Shown here in pieces: positions 8,100-18,984 of a DNA stretch of 21,007 nt. The notes under the pieces are model-generated. The model saw only the letters and a program-made list of their open reading frames with translations, was not told the DNA's origin and searched no databases. Numbering within the stretch: position 1 is the first letter of the stretch; every line of letters begins with the position of its first letter. A program made the position numbers and the translations under genes. The stretch comes from Caldilineaceae bacterium (GTDB lineage Bacteria; Chloroflexota; Anaerolineae; Caldilineales; Caldilineaceae): assembly GCA_026645635.1 (NCBI GenBank), contig JAPKMV010000002.1, positions 1 to 21,007 of the forward strand, read 5' to 3'.

Positions 8100-8435
8100 A
8101 TGCCCGTGGGTTCCTGGCTCACGCCAAGACGCAAAGGCGCAAAGGACGAACTTGAGCCGGCGCAGGCGGCGTTGCTGGTGGCGTTGCAGCAAGGCGCTGT
8201 GCTGAAAGTGCATCGCACTGTTGATGGGGACAAGGTGCACCGGCTGCATCAGGCGGGCGCGGCAGACCAGGAGATCGACGGCGCGCTGGTGGTGGCGCTC
8301 GCCGACCAGGGACTCGTGCAGAGCAACATGAAGTTCCCAGCAGCCACCTTTCTGCTCACGGACAAGGGCGCAGCCGTAGCCACGCACCTGTCTGGCGCCA
8401 GCGTCGAACCGGCGGGGCCGCGCAATTATCGGTAG
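8100..8435 (+). CDS. Hypothetical protein, possibly winged-helix
   Basis: A 111-residue reading frame, third in the radical SAM row, with ATG 8100 six bases after the previous stop and GAGGG just upstream. Residues about 18-100 look like a small winged helix: alternating helices (AQAALLVALQQGAVL, QEIDGALVVALADQGLV) and a strand/turn ending FLLTDKGAAVATHL, where the LTxKG turn is common in winged-helix proteins. Residues 6-16 (WLTPRRKGAKD) are encoded by a copy of a CGCAAAG-type interspersed repeat (8120-8145). The true N-terminus may therefore differ or may have been altered by repeat insertion. No function can be assigned. Confidence 0.6.
   Translation: MPVGSWLTPRRKGAKDELEPAQAALLVALQQGAVLKVHRTVDGDKVHRLHQAGAADQEIDGALVVALADQGLVQSNMKFPAATFLLTDKGAAVATHLSGASVEPAGPRNYR
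8120..8145 (+). repeat. CGCAAAG-type interspersed repeat, copy 1
   Basis: The segment starting CACGCCAAGACGCAAAGG resembles the copy at 9249-9280. It falls inside the 5' part of the hypothetical gene at 8100, where it encodes an unusual basic stretch. Confidence 0.65.
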
Positions 8436-8449
8436 GTGCTCAATTTCCT

Positions 8450-8514
8450 AATCTCATAATCTCCCAATCTCGTCATTGAGGGATTATGAGATTGGGGGAT
8501 TATGAGATTTTTTT
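8450..8514 (+). repeat. GAGATT-family palindrome 1, followed by T7
   Basis: A 22-bp arm (8450-8471) is complementary with one mismatch to 8488-8509, with a 16-base loop. Both arms are built from GAGATT/AATCTC units (for example GGGGGATTATGAGATT). The right arm runs into seven T (8508-8514), so on the plus strand it could serve as an intrinsic terminator for the preceding row, although the stem is A/T-rich. It ends 13 bases before the likely start of the SufR-like gene, so it could also act as a regulatory hairpin there. Confidence 0.85.
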
Positions 8515-8527
8515 CGCAGGAAACCTT

Positions 8528-9184
8528 GTGCACGCAGTACGCAGACAGATTCTCGAGATTCTCAAAGAGACCGGCGGCGCCACCGTGGCTGAGTTGGCCG
8601 ACCAGTTGGCGATGGCCCCAGTCTCCGTGCGCCATCATCTGGACATCTTGCAGGGCGACAATCTGATCCGCGTGGGCCGCGTCGAACGCACCGGCAGCGT
8701 AGGCCGGCCGCAGCAGTTTTACGTGCTGACTGAAGAAGCCACCGGTCTCTTTCCGAACAATTTCGCAGCACTGGCCGCTGGGCTGGTGCAGCAGATGAAA
8801 GAGATTCTGCCGCCGGAACAGGTGCGCACGGCGTTTCAGGCCATGGCGCGCCAGATCGCCGGCGAAGCTGACCTGCCGGTGCTGCGCACGCTGCCTATCG
8901 AGGAGCGGCTGGATCGGGTGACGGACTTCCTCAACGAGCGCGGCTATCTGGCGCGCTGGGAAGCGAATGCAGACGCGACCGAGGGCGGCTATCTGCTGCA
9001 CAAGTTCAACTGTCCCTACAACGGTGTTTCCGGCGAACATCGGGAACTCTGTACGATGGATCAACTGCTGGTGGACGAGTTGGTGGGCAAGAGTTGCTGC
9101 CGCACCGGCTCCGCCGCCGACAACGGCATGTGCTGCACCTATCAGATCGGCGGCGCACGCCAGGAAATTGCGCTGGTGAGTTGA
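8528..9184 (+). CDS. SufR-like Fe-S-responsive transcriptional regulator
   Basis: A 218-residue DNA-binding protein. GTG 8528 is preferred because AGGA lies 6 bases upstream; the in-frame ATG at 8486 would place part of the GAGATT palindrome in the coding region. Residues 1-80 are a winged helix-turn-helix of the ArsR/DeoR type (ATVAELADQLAMAPVSVRHHLDILQGDNLI, then a wing ending GRPQQFYVLTEEA). The C-terminal part has Cys162, Cys175, Cys190/191 and Cys202/203 (FNCPYNGVSGEHRELC, later CC...MCC). This is the arrangement of SufR, the cyanobacterial-type repressor that binds [4Fe-4S] clusters and controls Fe-S assembly genes. It stands alone between the first radical SAM row and the moaA/Fe-S-carrier row, whose genes are its most obvious targets. 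The double cysteines are more than the three usually needed. Confidence 0.82.
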   Translation: MHAVRRQILEILKETGGATVAELADQLAMAPVSVRHHLDILQGDNLIRVGRVERTGSVGRPQQFYVLTEEATGLFPNNFAALAAGLVQQMKEILPPEQVRTAFQAMARQIAGEADLPVLRTLPIEERLDRVTDFLNERGYLARWEANADATEGGYLLHKFNCPYNGVSGEHRELCTMDQLLVDELVGKSCCRTGSAADNGMCCTYQIGGARQEIALVS

Positions 9185-9209
9185 AGTGGCTGTGACGTAA
9201 GAAACCGGA

Positions 9210-9238
9210 TTGGCGCTGACGGTGCTTGCGCGTATAAT
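9210..9238 (+). promoter_or_regulatory. Sigma70-type promoter upstream of moaA
   Basis: TTGGCG (9210-9215), a 17-base spacer and a perfect TATAAT (9233-9238). The predicted start is near 9245, just before the CGCAAAG-type repeat and about 78 bases before the moaA frame. Confidence 0.85.
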
Positions 9239-9248
9239 GGCGGAATCT

Positions 9249-9292
9249 CACGCAAAGACCCAAAGCCGCCAAGAGAAGGAGTGTCTTTGCGT
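9249..9292 (+). repeat. CGCAAAG-type repeat, copy 2, in the moaA leader
   Basis: The segment begins CACGCAAAGACCCAAAGCC. Its 5' ACGCAAAGAC (9250-9259) is perfectly complementary to GTCTTTGCGT (9283-9292), so the leader RNA can form a 10-bp hairpin with a 23-base loop. The loop contains GAAGGAG (9275-9281), a strong Shine-Dalgarno-like sequence that no obvious gene uses. Confidence 0.7.
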
Positions 9293-9322
9293 TGAAGCAT
9301 TTCAGTTCAGGATTGAAACATC

Positions 9323-10384
9323 GTGATCGGTGCGCTGCAACTGTTTGGTAATCAATATGGCTCGGTGAAACTGGACGCGGCGCCTCACGGCTATCCCATC
9401 GAGCCGATGCACGACAGCTACGGGCGGCGCATCAACTACATGCGCATCAGCCTGACCGATGCGTGCAACTTGCGCTGCGTCTACTGCATGCCTGAACAGA
9501 TGAAGTTCCGCGCGCGCCAGGAGTTGATGTCCGACGAGGAGATCATGACGCTGGTGCGCGTCGGCGCCAGCCTGGGCGTGGACAAGATTCGTCTCACCGG
9601 CGGCGAGCCAACGATTCGACCCGGCATTGTCGGGCTGGTGGGGGCGATTGCGCAGACGCCGGGCGTGCGCGACATCGCCATGACGACCAACGCCGTGCTG
9701 CTGGACAAGCTGGCCGCGCCGCTGGCTGGGGCCGGCTTGAAGCGGGTCAACATCAGCATCGACACGCTGGATGCGCGTAAGTTCAACGGCATTACGCGCT
9801 GGGGTGACATCGACGACGTGTGGCGCGGCATTCGCGCGGCGGAGGAAGCGGGGCTGCGCCCGATCAAGCTCAACGCCGTCGTGGTGCGCCACTTCAACGA
9901 TGGCCAGGACATGATTGAACTGGCTCGGCTGACATTGGAAAACGACTGGGAAGTGCGTTTTATCGAGATGATGCCCTTCGGCGAGGTGACCGAGTTTCAG
10001 CAGGGCAACGTCGTCTCGTTCCAAGAGATGCGGGCCAATATCGAATCCGTCTACGGCCCGTTGGAAGAGGCCGGTTACGACTTCGTCGATCCGAGCCGGC
10101 CTTTCCGCATTCCGGGCGCGATGGGCACGCTCGGCTTCATCACCAGCGTGACCGAGCCATTCTGCCAGGGTTGCGGCCGGGTGCGGCTGACGGCGGATGG
10201 GAAGCTGCGCCTCTGTCTCCTGCGCGAAGACGAAGTAGACTTGTTGACGCCGCTGCGCGCGGGCGCTACCTTCGAGGAACTGCGCACGCTGATGCGCGAC
10301 GGCGCCTTCCACAAGCCGTGGGGCCACGGTCTGGCGCAAGGCGTCTTTGCCGAGAACCGGGCGATGAATCAGATTGGTGGATGA
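9323..10384 (+). CDS. moaA: GTP 3',8-cyclase MoaA (molybdenum cofactor synthesis)
   Basis: A radical SAM enzyme that, in the known family, rearranges GTP to 3',8-cyclo-7,8-dihydro-GTP, the first step of molybdopterin synthesis. Family features visible: the N-terminal cluster motif CNLRCVYC (Cys48, 52, 55), the SAM-binding LTGGEP, MTTN, the long C-terminal part with the second [4Fe-4S] motif FCQGCGRVRLTADGKLRLC, and the conserved C-terminal Gly-Gly. The GTG at 9323 gives 353 residues. ATG 9407 (MHDSYGRRINYMRISLTDAC) gives 325 residues and matches the usual MoaA N-terminus, so it may be the real start, but neither has a strong ribosome binding site. No other molybdenum cofactor gene is in the window. 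The next gene, an Fe-S carrier, follows after a GAGATT palindrome. Confidence 0.9.
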   Translation: MIGALQLFGNQYGSVKLDAAPHGYPIEPMHDSYGRRINYMRISLTDACNLRCVYCMPEQMKFRARQELMSDEEIMTLVRVGASLGVDKIRLTGGEPTIRPGIVGLVGAIAQTPGVRDIAMTTNAVLLDKLAAPLAGAGLKRVNISIDTLDARKFNGITRWGDIDDVWRGIRAAEEAGLRPIKLNAVVVRHFNDGQDMIELARLTLENDWEVRFIEMMPFGEVTEFQQGNVVSFQEMRANIESVYGPLEEAGYDFVDPSRPFRIPGAMGTLGFITSVTEPFCQGCGRVRLTADGKLRLCLLREDEVDLLTPLRAGATFEELRTLMRDGAFHKPWGHGLAQGVFAENRAMNQIGG

Positions 10385-10407
10385 GATAACCGCAAATCTC
10401 CAATCTC

Positions 10408-10477
10408 TAATCTCTCAATCTCCTAATCTCTCAATCGCTTCATCGAGAGATTAAGAGATTAGGAGATTGAGAGATTA
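10408..10477. repeat. GAGATT-family palindrome 2
   Basis: A perfect 24-bp inverted repeat (arms 10408-10431 and 10454-10477, 22-base loop) made entirely of GAGATT units spaced 7-8 bases apart. Further diverged units extend to about 10395. It lies between moaA and the Fe-S carrier gene and has no T run after it, so in the RNA it would be a strong intercistronic hairpin. Confidence 0.9.
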
Positions 10478-10520
10478 TGTTCGTAACGGAATCGTGAATT
10501 TACTTGAGGAGAACCAACCG

Positions 10521-10892
<372 letters not shown>

Positions 10893-10909
10893 ATCGACCT
10901 GACGACAAA

Positions 10910-10967
10910 CGAGGCGTGAAACGCACCAGGCGTAGGGTAGCCTGGCGGTGTTTCACGCCTCGCTTTT
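10910..10967 (+). terminator. Intrinsic terminator after the Fe-S carrier gene
   Basis: CGAGGCGTGAAAC (10910-10922) pairs perfectly with 10950-10962. An imperfect inner stem of ACCAGGC / GCCTGGCGGT is followed by CTTTTG (TTTT at 10964-10967). The long G/C-rich stem and short T run are typical of a rho-independent terminator. Confidence 0.85.
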
Positions 10968-10986
10968 GCCCTTCTGGAGCAAGATC

Positions 10987-11610
10987 ATGGCGCTTGCCGT
11001 TGCACCGCCTGTCCACACCAGTGAGACAGGCGCGATTCCAGCCGATTACACGATTGCGCCGCTCAGCGTGGCGCAATACCACGCGATGGCTGCGGCCGGC
11101 ATCCTGGAGGAAGGCGCGCCGATTGAGTTGTTGGAAGGATATCTGGTCGAGAAGATGACGAAACACCCCCCGCATTCTGCTGCCACAAAGTTGATGCAGG
11201 CCGCCTTGTCACAAATAGCCCCGGCGCACTATCACGTCGGCGTACAAGAGCCGATCACACTGTCCGACAGTGAACCAGAACCTGATGTCGTCATCGTGCG
11301 CGGCGCGATTCGCGACTTTGCAGCGCGCCATCCAGGATCGGCGGAGGTCGCCCTGGTAGTTGAGGTTGCCGATGCATCTCTGCGGCGCGACCACAATGCC
11401 AAACGGCGCATCTACGCCAGGGCAGGCATCCCCCATTATTGGATCATCAACCTGATCGACGAATGCGTCGAAACATACAGTGATCCGACAGGCGCGGGGC
11501 AGCAAGCCACCTATCGTCGTTCTGCAACCAGGTATGGCGACGATGAATTATCTGTAGTAATCGACGGCATCGAAGTGGGCCGTTTGCCCGTTCGGGATTT
11601 TTTGCCGTGA
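10987..11610 (+). CDS. Uma2-family PD-(D/E)xK nuclease-like protein (DUF820)
   Basis: A 207-residue protein; ATG 10987 has GGAG at 10976-10979. Order of features: LSVAQYHAMAAAGILEEGAPIELLEGYLVEKM, the typical N-terminal Uma2 block, then the catalytic elements EPDVVIVRG (Asp100), VVEVADASLRRD (Glu126) and the Lys at 139 before RIYARAGIPHYWIINL. These match the restriction-endonuclease fold of the family, whose cellular role is poorly known and which is often present in many copies in Chloroflexota and Cyanobacteria. The catalytic residues look intact. Its stop overlaps the start of the next gene (GTGA), so the two are translationally coupled. The start lies only 20 bases past a terminator, so its promoter is unclear. 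Confidence 0.88.
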   Translation: MALAVAPPVHTSETGAIPADYTIAPLSVAQYHAMAAAGILEEGAPIELLEGYLVEKMTKHPPHSAATKLMQAALSQIAPAHYHVGVQEPITLSDSEPEPDVVIVRGAIRDFAARHPGSAEVALVVEVADASLRRDHNAKRRIYARAGIPHYWIINLIDECVETYSDPTGAGQQATYRRSATRYGDDELSVVIDGIEVGRLPVRDFLP

Positions 11611-11999
11611 ATGCCCGGTATTACACGCTCGCTGAGGCGCGCGCTGCACTGCCGCAGGTGAAGCGCTACATGAACCTGATCCAGGCGGCGCGCAGCGAAA
11701 TCCTGCGGCTGCGCCCGGACGCGCTGCCGGCCATCGAGGCGGCTGCCGCCAACGGCGGCTGCAAGGCGGCAGGCGAACTGCTGGTGCATGGGCTGCGGTT
11801 GGAACAGGGTCTCAAGGGCATCATGGGCATGGGCATCCTGGTGAAAGATTTGGACCGCGGCCTGCTCGATTTTCTGGGCACCCGCAACGGCCGCGAGATT
11901 TATCTCTGCTGGCATCATGGCGAAGACGATATCGCCTATTGGCATGAGGTCAACGCCGGGTTCGCCGGTCGCCACCCAATTGACGAGTACGTGGCATAA
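11607..11999 (+). CDS. DUF2203 family protein
   Basis: A 130-residue protein starting with GTG 11607, which overlaps the Uma2 stop by 3 bases. It has the DUF2203 pattern: N-terminal YYTLAEARAALPQVKRYM, a helical middle and the conserved GILVKDLDRGLLDF, NGREIYLCWHHGEDDIAYWHEVNAGFAGRHPI near the C-terminus. The function of this family is unknown. The conserved Trp/His/Glu-rich C-terminal part (CWHHGED...YWHE) could bind a metal, but that is a guess. The next gene begins 18 bases downstream (ATG) and encodes an Fe-S carrier, so these genes probably share a transcript. Confidence 0.88.
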   Translation: MNARYYTLAEARAALPQVKRYMNLIQAARSEILRLRPDALPAIEAAAANGGCKAAGELLVHGLRLEQGLKGIMGMGILVKDLDRGLLDFLGTRNGREIYLCWHHGEDDIAYWHEVNAGFAGRHPIDEYVA

Positions 12000-12017
12000 A
12001 CATTGAAACGGACAACT

Positions 12018-12353
12018 ATGCAGATTGCAGCAGCACCTGAACCGGCCGCCGACAGCACACTGGAAGAACGCATTCAGCAGGTGCTCGACGGCTATCGCCC
12101 CACCCTGTACATGGACGGCGGCGACGTGGAACTAATGAAACTCGACGAGAAGGGTATCGCGCACATCAAGATGTTGGGCGCGTGCATCGACTGCCCGATC
12201 AGCCTGCTAACCATGAAACTGGGCATTCAGCGGCTGCTCAAAGAACACTTCCCCGAGGTCAAAGGCGTCAACGCCATCACCGACATCAGCATCGCCGACC
12301 TGTATCGCGATAAGGCGCCGGCGGCCTTTTTCGCCCCCACCCTGGTGCGGTAA
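12018..12353 (+). CDS. NifU C-terminal-like / Nfu-type Fe-S cluster carrier
   Basis: A 111-residue protein from ATG 12018; a TTG at 12003 would add five residues. The Nfu domain covers about residues 15-95: LEERIQQVLDGYRPTLYMDGGDVEL, then MLGACIDCPISLLTMKLGIQRLLK with the cluster-binding Cys56-x2-Cys59. Two such monomers bridge one [4Fe-4S] cluster and pass it to target enzymes. The protein is a stand-alone Nfu domain with no NifU scaffold domain and no degenerate A-type domain. Together with the A-type carrier gene about 1.1 kb upstream it gives this locus two cluster-delivery proteins beside several [4Fe-4S] radical SAM genes. Confidence 0.92.
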   Translation: MQIAAAPEPAADSTLEERIQQVLDGYRPTLYMDGGDVELMKLDEKGIAHIKMLGACIDCPISLLTMKLGIQRLLKEHFPEVKGVNAITDISIADLYRDKAPAAFFAPTLVR

Positions 12354-12378
12354 TTTTTATCAAGAGTTTCATAACAAT

Positions 12379-12407
12379 TTGTGAGCGTCCCCGTTGCGTG
12401 ATAGAAT
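12379..12407 (+). promoter_or_regulatory. Sigma70-type promoter for the second radical SAM row
   Basis: TTGTGA (12379-12384), a 17-base spacer and TAGAAT (12402-12407) following an A/T-rich stretch after the Nfu stop. The start would be near 12414, about 40 bases before the GTG at 12453. Confidence 0.78.
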
Positions 12408-12452
12408 GCGCAGCAGCTTCGACATTGAATGTGTTTGAAGGAGGAACAACAC

Positions 12453-13940
<1,488 letters not shown>

Positions 13941-13943
<3 letters not shown>

Positions 13944-14061
13944 GATTGGAGATTGAGAGATTGAGAGATTGAGAGATTGAGAGATTACGGGATTCGACGG
14001 ATTCGACAATCTCCAATCTCCAGTCTCCTAATCTCTTAATCGCCCAATCTCTCAATCTCTA
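13941..14061. repeat. GAGATT-family repeat cluster 3 (inverted arrays)
   Basis: Seven or so GAGATT units spaced 7-8 bases apart run from the stop codon of the preceding gene to about 13987. After a short spacer with two GGATTCGAC units, AATCTC units in the opposite sense continue to about 14060. The two arrays can pair imperfectly into a long hairpin. It ends just before the ribosome binding site (CAGAGG) of the next radical SAM gene, so the structure fills the whole space between the two paralogues. Confidence 0.88.
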
Positions 14062-14079
14062 TTCACAGAGGCAAAACCA

Positions 14080-15552
<1,473 letters not shown>

Positions 15553-15580
15553 GTGACGACTTGAAGAGGAGGTTCACGAT

Positions 15581-15889
15581 ATGACGGCCACAACACGTCC
15601 TGAGATCAACGAACTACTGGAGATCGTTGTCAGCCTGCCGGTGTCCCATGTTGAGGAAGTGCTTGACTTTGCCCGGTTCCTGGAGTGGCGATCACAGCGC
15701 AATCACACAGCCCCCGAAGTAGAAATGGAAGACGCATCCGACGCTGAGAATGACGCCTGGGATGCTCTCTTTGCGACGGAACAAAGCCAACGGCTCTTAT
15801 CTCGTCTGGCTGCGCAGGCAATTGAAAATGACGATGCCGGCGAAACCGTTGAACTCATTCTTGATGCTGACGGCAATCTGCTTGACTGA
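15581..15889 (+). CDS. Probable antitoxin of a RelE/ParE-type pair
   Basis: A 102-residue acidic protein; ATG 15581 has GAGGAGG at 15566-15572. The N-terminal third (INELLEIVVSLPVSHVEEVLDFARFLEWR) matches the pattern of DUF2281-like and related antitoxins, in which LPxxxxxEVLDFxxFL helices are typical. The rest is acidic and probably disordered, ending VELILDADGNLLD, which would suit wrapping around a basic toxin. It starts 28 bases after the radical SAM stop and ends 2 bases before the toxin gene, so the pair is clearly coupled. The antitoxin call rests mainly on the toxin next to it. Confidence 0.75.
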   Translation: MTATTRPEINELLEIVVSLPVSHVEEVLDFARFLEWRSQRNHTAPEVEMEDASDAENDAWDALFATEQSQRLLSRLAAQAIENDDAGETVELILDADGNLLD

Positions 15890-15891
15890 TC

Positions 15892-16161
15892 ATGCGGTCA
15901 AAAATCAATGCCGAGTTTCGCAAGCATTACACAAAACTGCCACCTGACGTTCGCAGGCGCGCTCGCCGTGCATATGCAACCTGGCGCGAGAATCCACGTC
16001 ATCCAAGCCTCCACTTCAAACGTGTTAGCGACACAGATCCGATCTACTCAGCGCGCATCGATGCCAACTACCGTGTGCTTGGTGTGATTCGCAAAGATGC
16101 CATCATCTGGTTCTGGATCGGCACACATGCGGAATACGAACGATTGCTGAAGCAAGAGTAA
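15892..16161 (+). CDS. RelE/ParE-superfamily toxin
   Basis: An 89-residue basic protein. Its layout fits the RelE/ParE fold: two N-terminal helices ([27 protein letters not shown]), then [50 protein letters not shown]. The closing strands carry the typical pattern Y-S-x-R-I...Y-R-V-L, followed by the WFWIGTHxEYERL ending of this superfamily. Such toxins cut mRNA at the ribosome or poison gyrase; the residues do not show which. It follows the antitoxin by 2 bases, and the next radical SAM gene starts one base after its stop, so the module is embedded in a metabolic row. Confidence 0.85.
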   Translation: MRSKINAEFRKHYTKLPPDVRRRARRAYATWRENPRHPSLHFKRVSDTDPIYSARIDANYRVLGVIRKDAIIWFWIGTHAEYERLLKQE

Positions 16162-16162
16162 C

Positions 16163-17241
<1,079 letters not shown>

Positions 17242-17245
<4 letters not shown>

Positions 17246-17323
17246 ACCGCGGATTAGGCGGATTTGCGCGGATTTCTGTTTTATCCGCGTGAATCCGCCC
17301 CATCCGCCAAATCCGCGGTCTAT
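17242..17323. repeat. CGGATT-type hairpin between convergent genes
   Basis: ATAGACCGCGGATT (17242-17255) pairs perfectly with 17310-17323. Inner arms GGCGGATT (17257-17264) and CGCGGAT (17267-17273) pair with AATCCGCC (17292-17299) and ATCCGCG (17283-17289). The whole 82-base element lies between the stop codons of two convergent genes and could act as a bidirectional terminator, although no proper T run follows either arm. Confidence 0.87.
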
Positions 17324-17330
17324 CAAACGT

Positions 17331-18464
17331 CTATCGCGTGAAGATCGCCACGCACTCCACGTGGTGCGTCTGCGGGAACATGTCGAAGGGCTGCACGCTA
17401 GCGAGGTGGTAGCCGCCGTCACAGAGCAGGCGGGCGTCGCGGGCGAGGGTGGCCGGTTCACAGGAGACGTAGACGAGCCGCGGCGGGCGCAGCGCACAGA
17501 GCGCAGTGGTCACGCTGGTCTCCAGCCCGGTGCGCGGCGGATCCACGACCACGGCATCCCAGGCAATCTCGATCACTTCTTCCAGTTGCAACGCGTCGGT
17601 CACCGTCGCTTCGACGATGGTGGCGGCAACGCCCGTGCGTTCCACATTTTCTAGCGTATCGGCCACGGCGACCGGATTGTCTTCTACGCCCCAGACTGTG
17701 CGGCAGCGCTGCCCGATCGGCACGGTGAAGAGACCAATCCCGCAGTAGAGATCAAGCACCTGTTCTTCGCCTTGCAGCGACAACCCAGCGAGCACAGCAT
17801 CCACCAACAGGCTGGCGACCGCTGTGTTGGCCTGAAAGAACGCCCCCGGCGACGCCAGGTACCGGATAGCACCGACGACAATCTCTCGGTTCCAACTGCG
17901 CAACTCCACTTCATCGCCAGGCGTGGCTGCGATTGCAGACTGTAACTGTGCAGCGACAGCCGGCTCCAGGATCGGGCACTCCGTCACCGTGACCACCGCA
18001 TGGCTACGCGCTGTACGATAACCCAGACCGTCCCGTCCAGCCACCAGTCGGGCGTGGTTGCGATAGCCGTAGGGTTGCGGGCTGGGCACGCAAGGCGCCA
18101 CGGCGATATCGGTGAATTTGCCGATACGGACGAATTGTTCACGAACGGCGGCGGTTTTGAAATCGAGCTGCGCCGCGTAGTCGATATGCTGCCAGTCGCA
18201 GCCGCCGCAGACACCAAAATGGGAACAGACCGGCATGACGCGGCTGTCGGCATTGCTGTGTCGCGCGGTGATGCGCCCACGGGCGTAGCGCGCCTTGCGC
18301 TCCGTCAGCACCACGTCCACCGTTTCGCCGGGGATGCCGTAAGGTACAAAGACGACCATACCAGCGTGGCGGCTCAGCGCGTCGCCGCCGGGGGTCATCG
18401 CTTCCAGCGTCACGGTAACTGGCGCCGGCTCAGGCGGCGGCTGTCGGTCTATGCGGCGGGCCAT
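17331..18464 (-). CDS. 23S rRNA (uracil-C5)-methyltransferase, RlmD/RumA family
   Basis: A 377-residue enzyme that would transfer a methyl group from SAM to C5 of a uridine in 23S rRNA (U1939 in the E. coli RlmD case). Visible features: an N-terminal TRAM domain (about 12-68, ending ARGRITARH), and the [4Fe-4S] ligands Cys80, Cys86, Cys89 ([15 protein letters not shown]) and Cys163. The SAM-binding motif is [13 protein letters not shown] (about 240-252), with VVVDPPRTG, the nucleophile Cys337 in [13 protein letters not shown], and the final [16 protein letters not shown] with the catalytic Glu371. The length is slightly short for RlmD. The start overlaps the end of the phosphatase gene by 16 bases. 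RlmC/RlmD/TrmA-like target choice cannot be fixed from sequence alone, so no symbol is given. Confidence 0.92.
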   Translation of the reverse strand: MARRIDRQPPPEPAPVTVTLEAMTPGGDALSRHAGMVVFVPYGIPGETVDVVLTERKARYARGRITARHSNADSRVMPVCSHFGVCGGCDWQHIDYAAQLDFKTAAVREQFVRIGKFTDIAVAPCVPSPQPYGYRNHARLVAGRDGLGYRTARSHAVVTVTECPILEPAVAAQLQSAIAATPGDEVELRSWNREIVVGAIRYLASPGAFFQANTAVASLLVDAVLAGLSLQGEEQVLDLYCGIGLFTVPIGQRCRTVWGVEDNPVAVADTLENVERTGVAATIVEATVTDALQLEEVIEIAWDAVVVDPPRTGLETSVTTALCALRPPRLVYVSCEPATLARDARLLCDGGYHLASVQPFDMFPQTHHVECVAIFTR

Positions 18465-18976
18465 GTCAGCACCATCCTTGTCTGTGCCTCCGTTTCTGGC
18501 GAGCGGCGCCAGCCGTCAGGGGTGTTGCGGCGGCGCTCGGCAATCGTCGCCAATGCCTGCTCGCCGCTTTGTCCATGCCGCACCAGCCAACAGCCTATGA
18601 CCATGCCCGTGCGCCCAATGCCGCCATAGCAGTGAACGTAGACAACCTGGCCTTGCGCCAATGCGGCGTCGATCTCATCCAAAGTGGCGGTCAGCGCCTG
18701 CTGCGTCGTCGTTCCCATGTCTGGGATGGATCGGCGCAGGTGTGTCAGTGACTTGCCTTGGGCCGTGGCCAGGTGTTGCGCCAGCGGGAAATAAGGTCGC
18801 AGGCCATGTTCATCTTGTTCTGTGAGATCGACAAATAGTGTCACGCCGGCATCCAGCAGCGCAGTGAGTTTCTGCTGTGCGTCATCCTCGGCCAACGCAC
18901 CCGGATACTCGCCGGCCAGCAGCGCGCCGGGCTGCACCCAGTACGAATCTGGAATCGGATGCTCTTTCAAAGCCAT
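18449..18976 (-). CDS. Dual-specificity-type protein phosphatase
   Basis: A 175-residue cytoplasmic protein with the Cys-based phosphatase signature HCYGGIGRTG (nucleophile Cys116, phosphate-binding Arg122) and a general acid Asp86 in the typical loop RRSIPDMGTT. The N-terminal SYWVQPGALLAGEYPG resembles the start of the cyclin-dependent-kinase-inhibitor-3/DSP-like bacterial family. All catalytic residues are present. It starts 8 bases after the kinase stop and its own end overlaps the methyltransferase gene by 16 bases, so it is tightly co-translated. Substrates could be phosphotyrosine, phosphoserine or a non-protein phosphate; position next to a histidine kinase does not by itself show a functional link. 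Confidence 0.88.
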   Translation of the reverse strand: MALKEHPIPDSYWVQPGALLAGEYPGALAEDDAQQKLTALLDAGVTLFVDLTEQDEHGLRPYFPLAQHLATAQGKSLTHLRRSIPDMGTTTQQALTATLDEIDAALAQGQVVYVHCYGGIGRTGMVIGCWLVRHGQSGEQALATIAERRRNTPDGWRRSPETEAQTRMVLTWPAA

Positions 18977-18984
18977 TGTAATCT

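Noticed and set aside
9239..9322. Molybdenum-cofactor riboswitch in front of moaA
   Set aside because: The leader is under 80 bases, is mostly a dispersed CGCAAAG-type repeat with one 10-bp hairpin, and shows none of the multi-helix structure of that riboswitch class.
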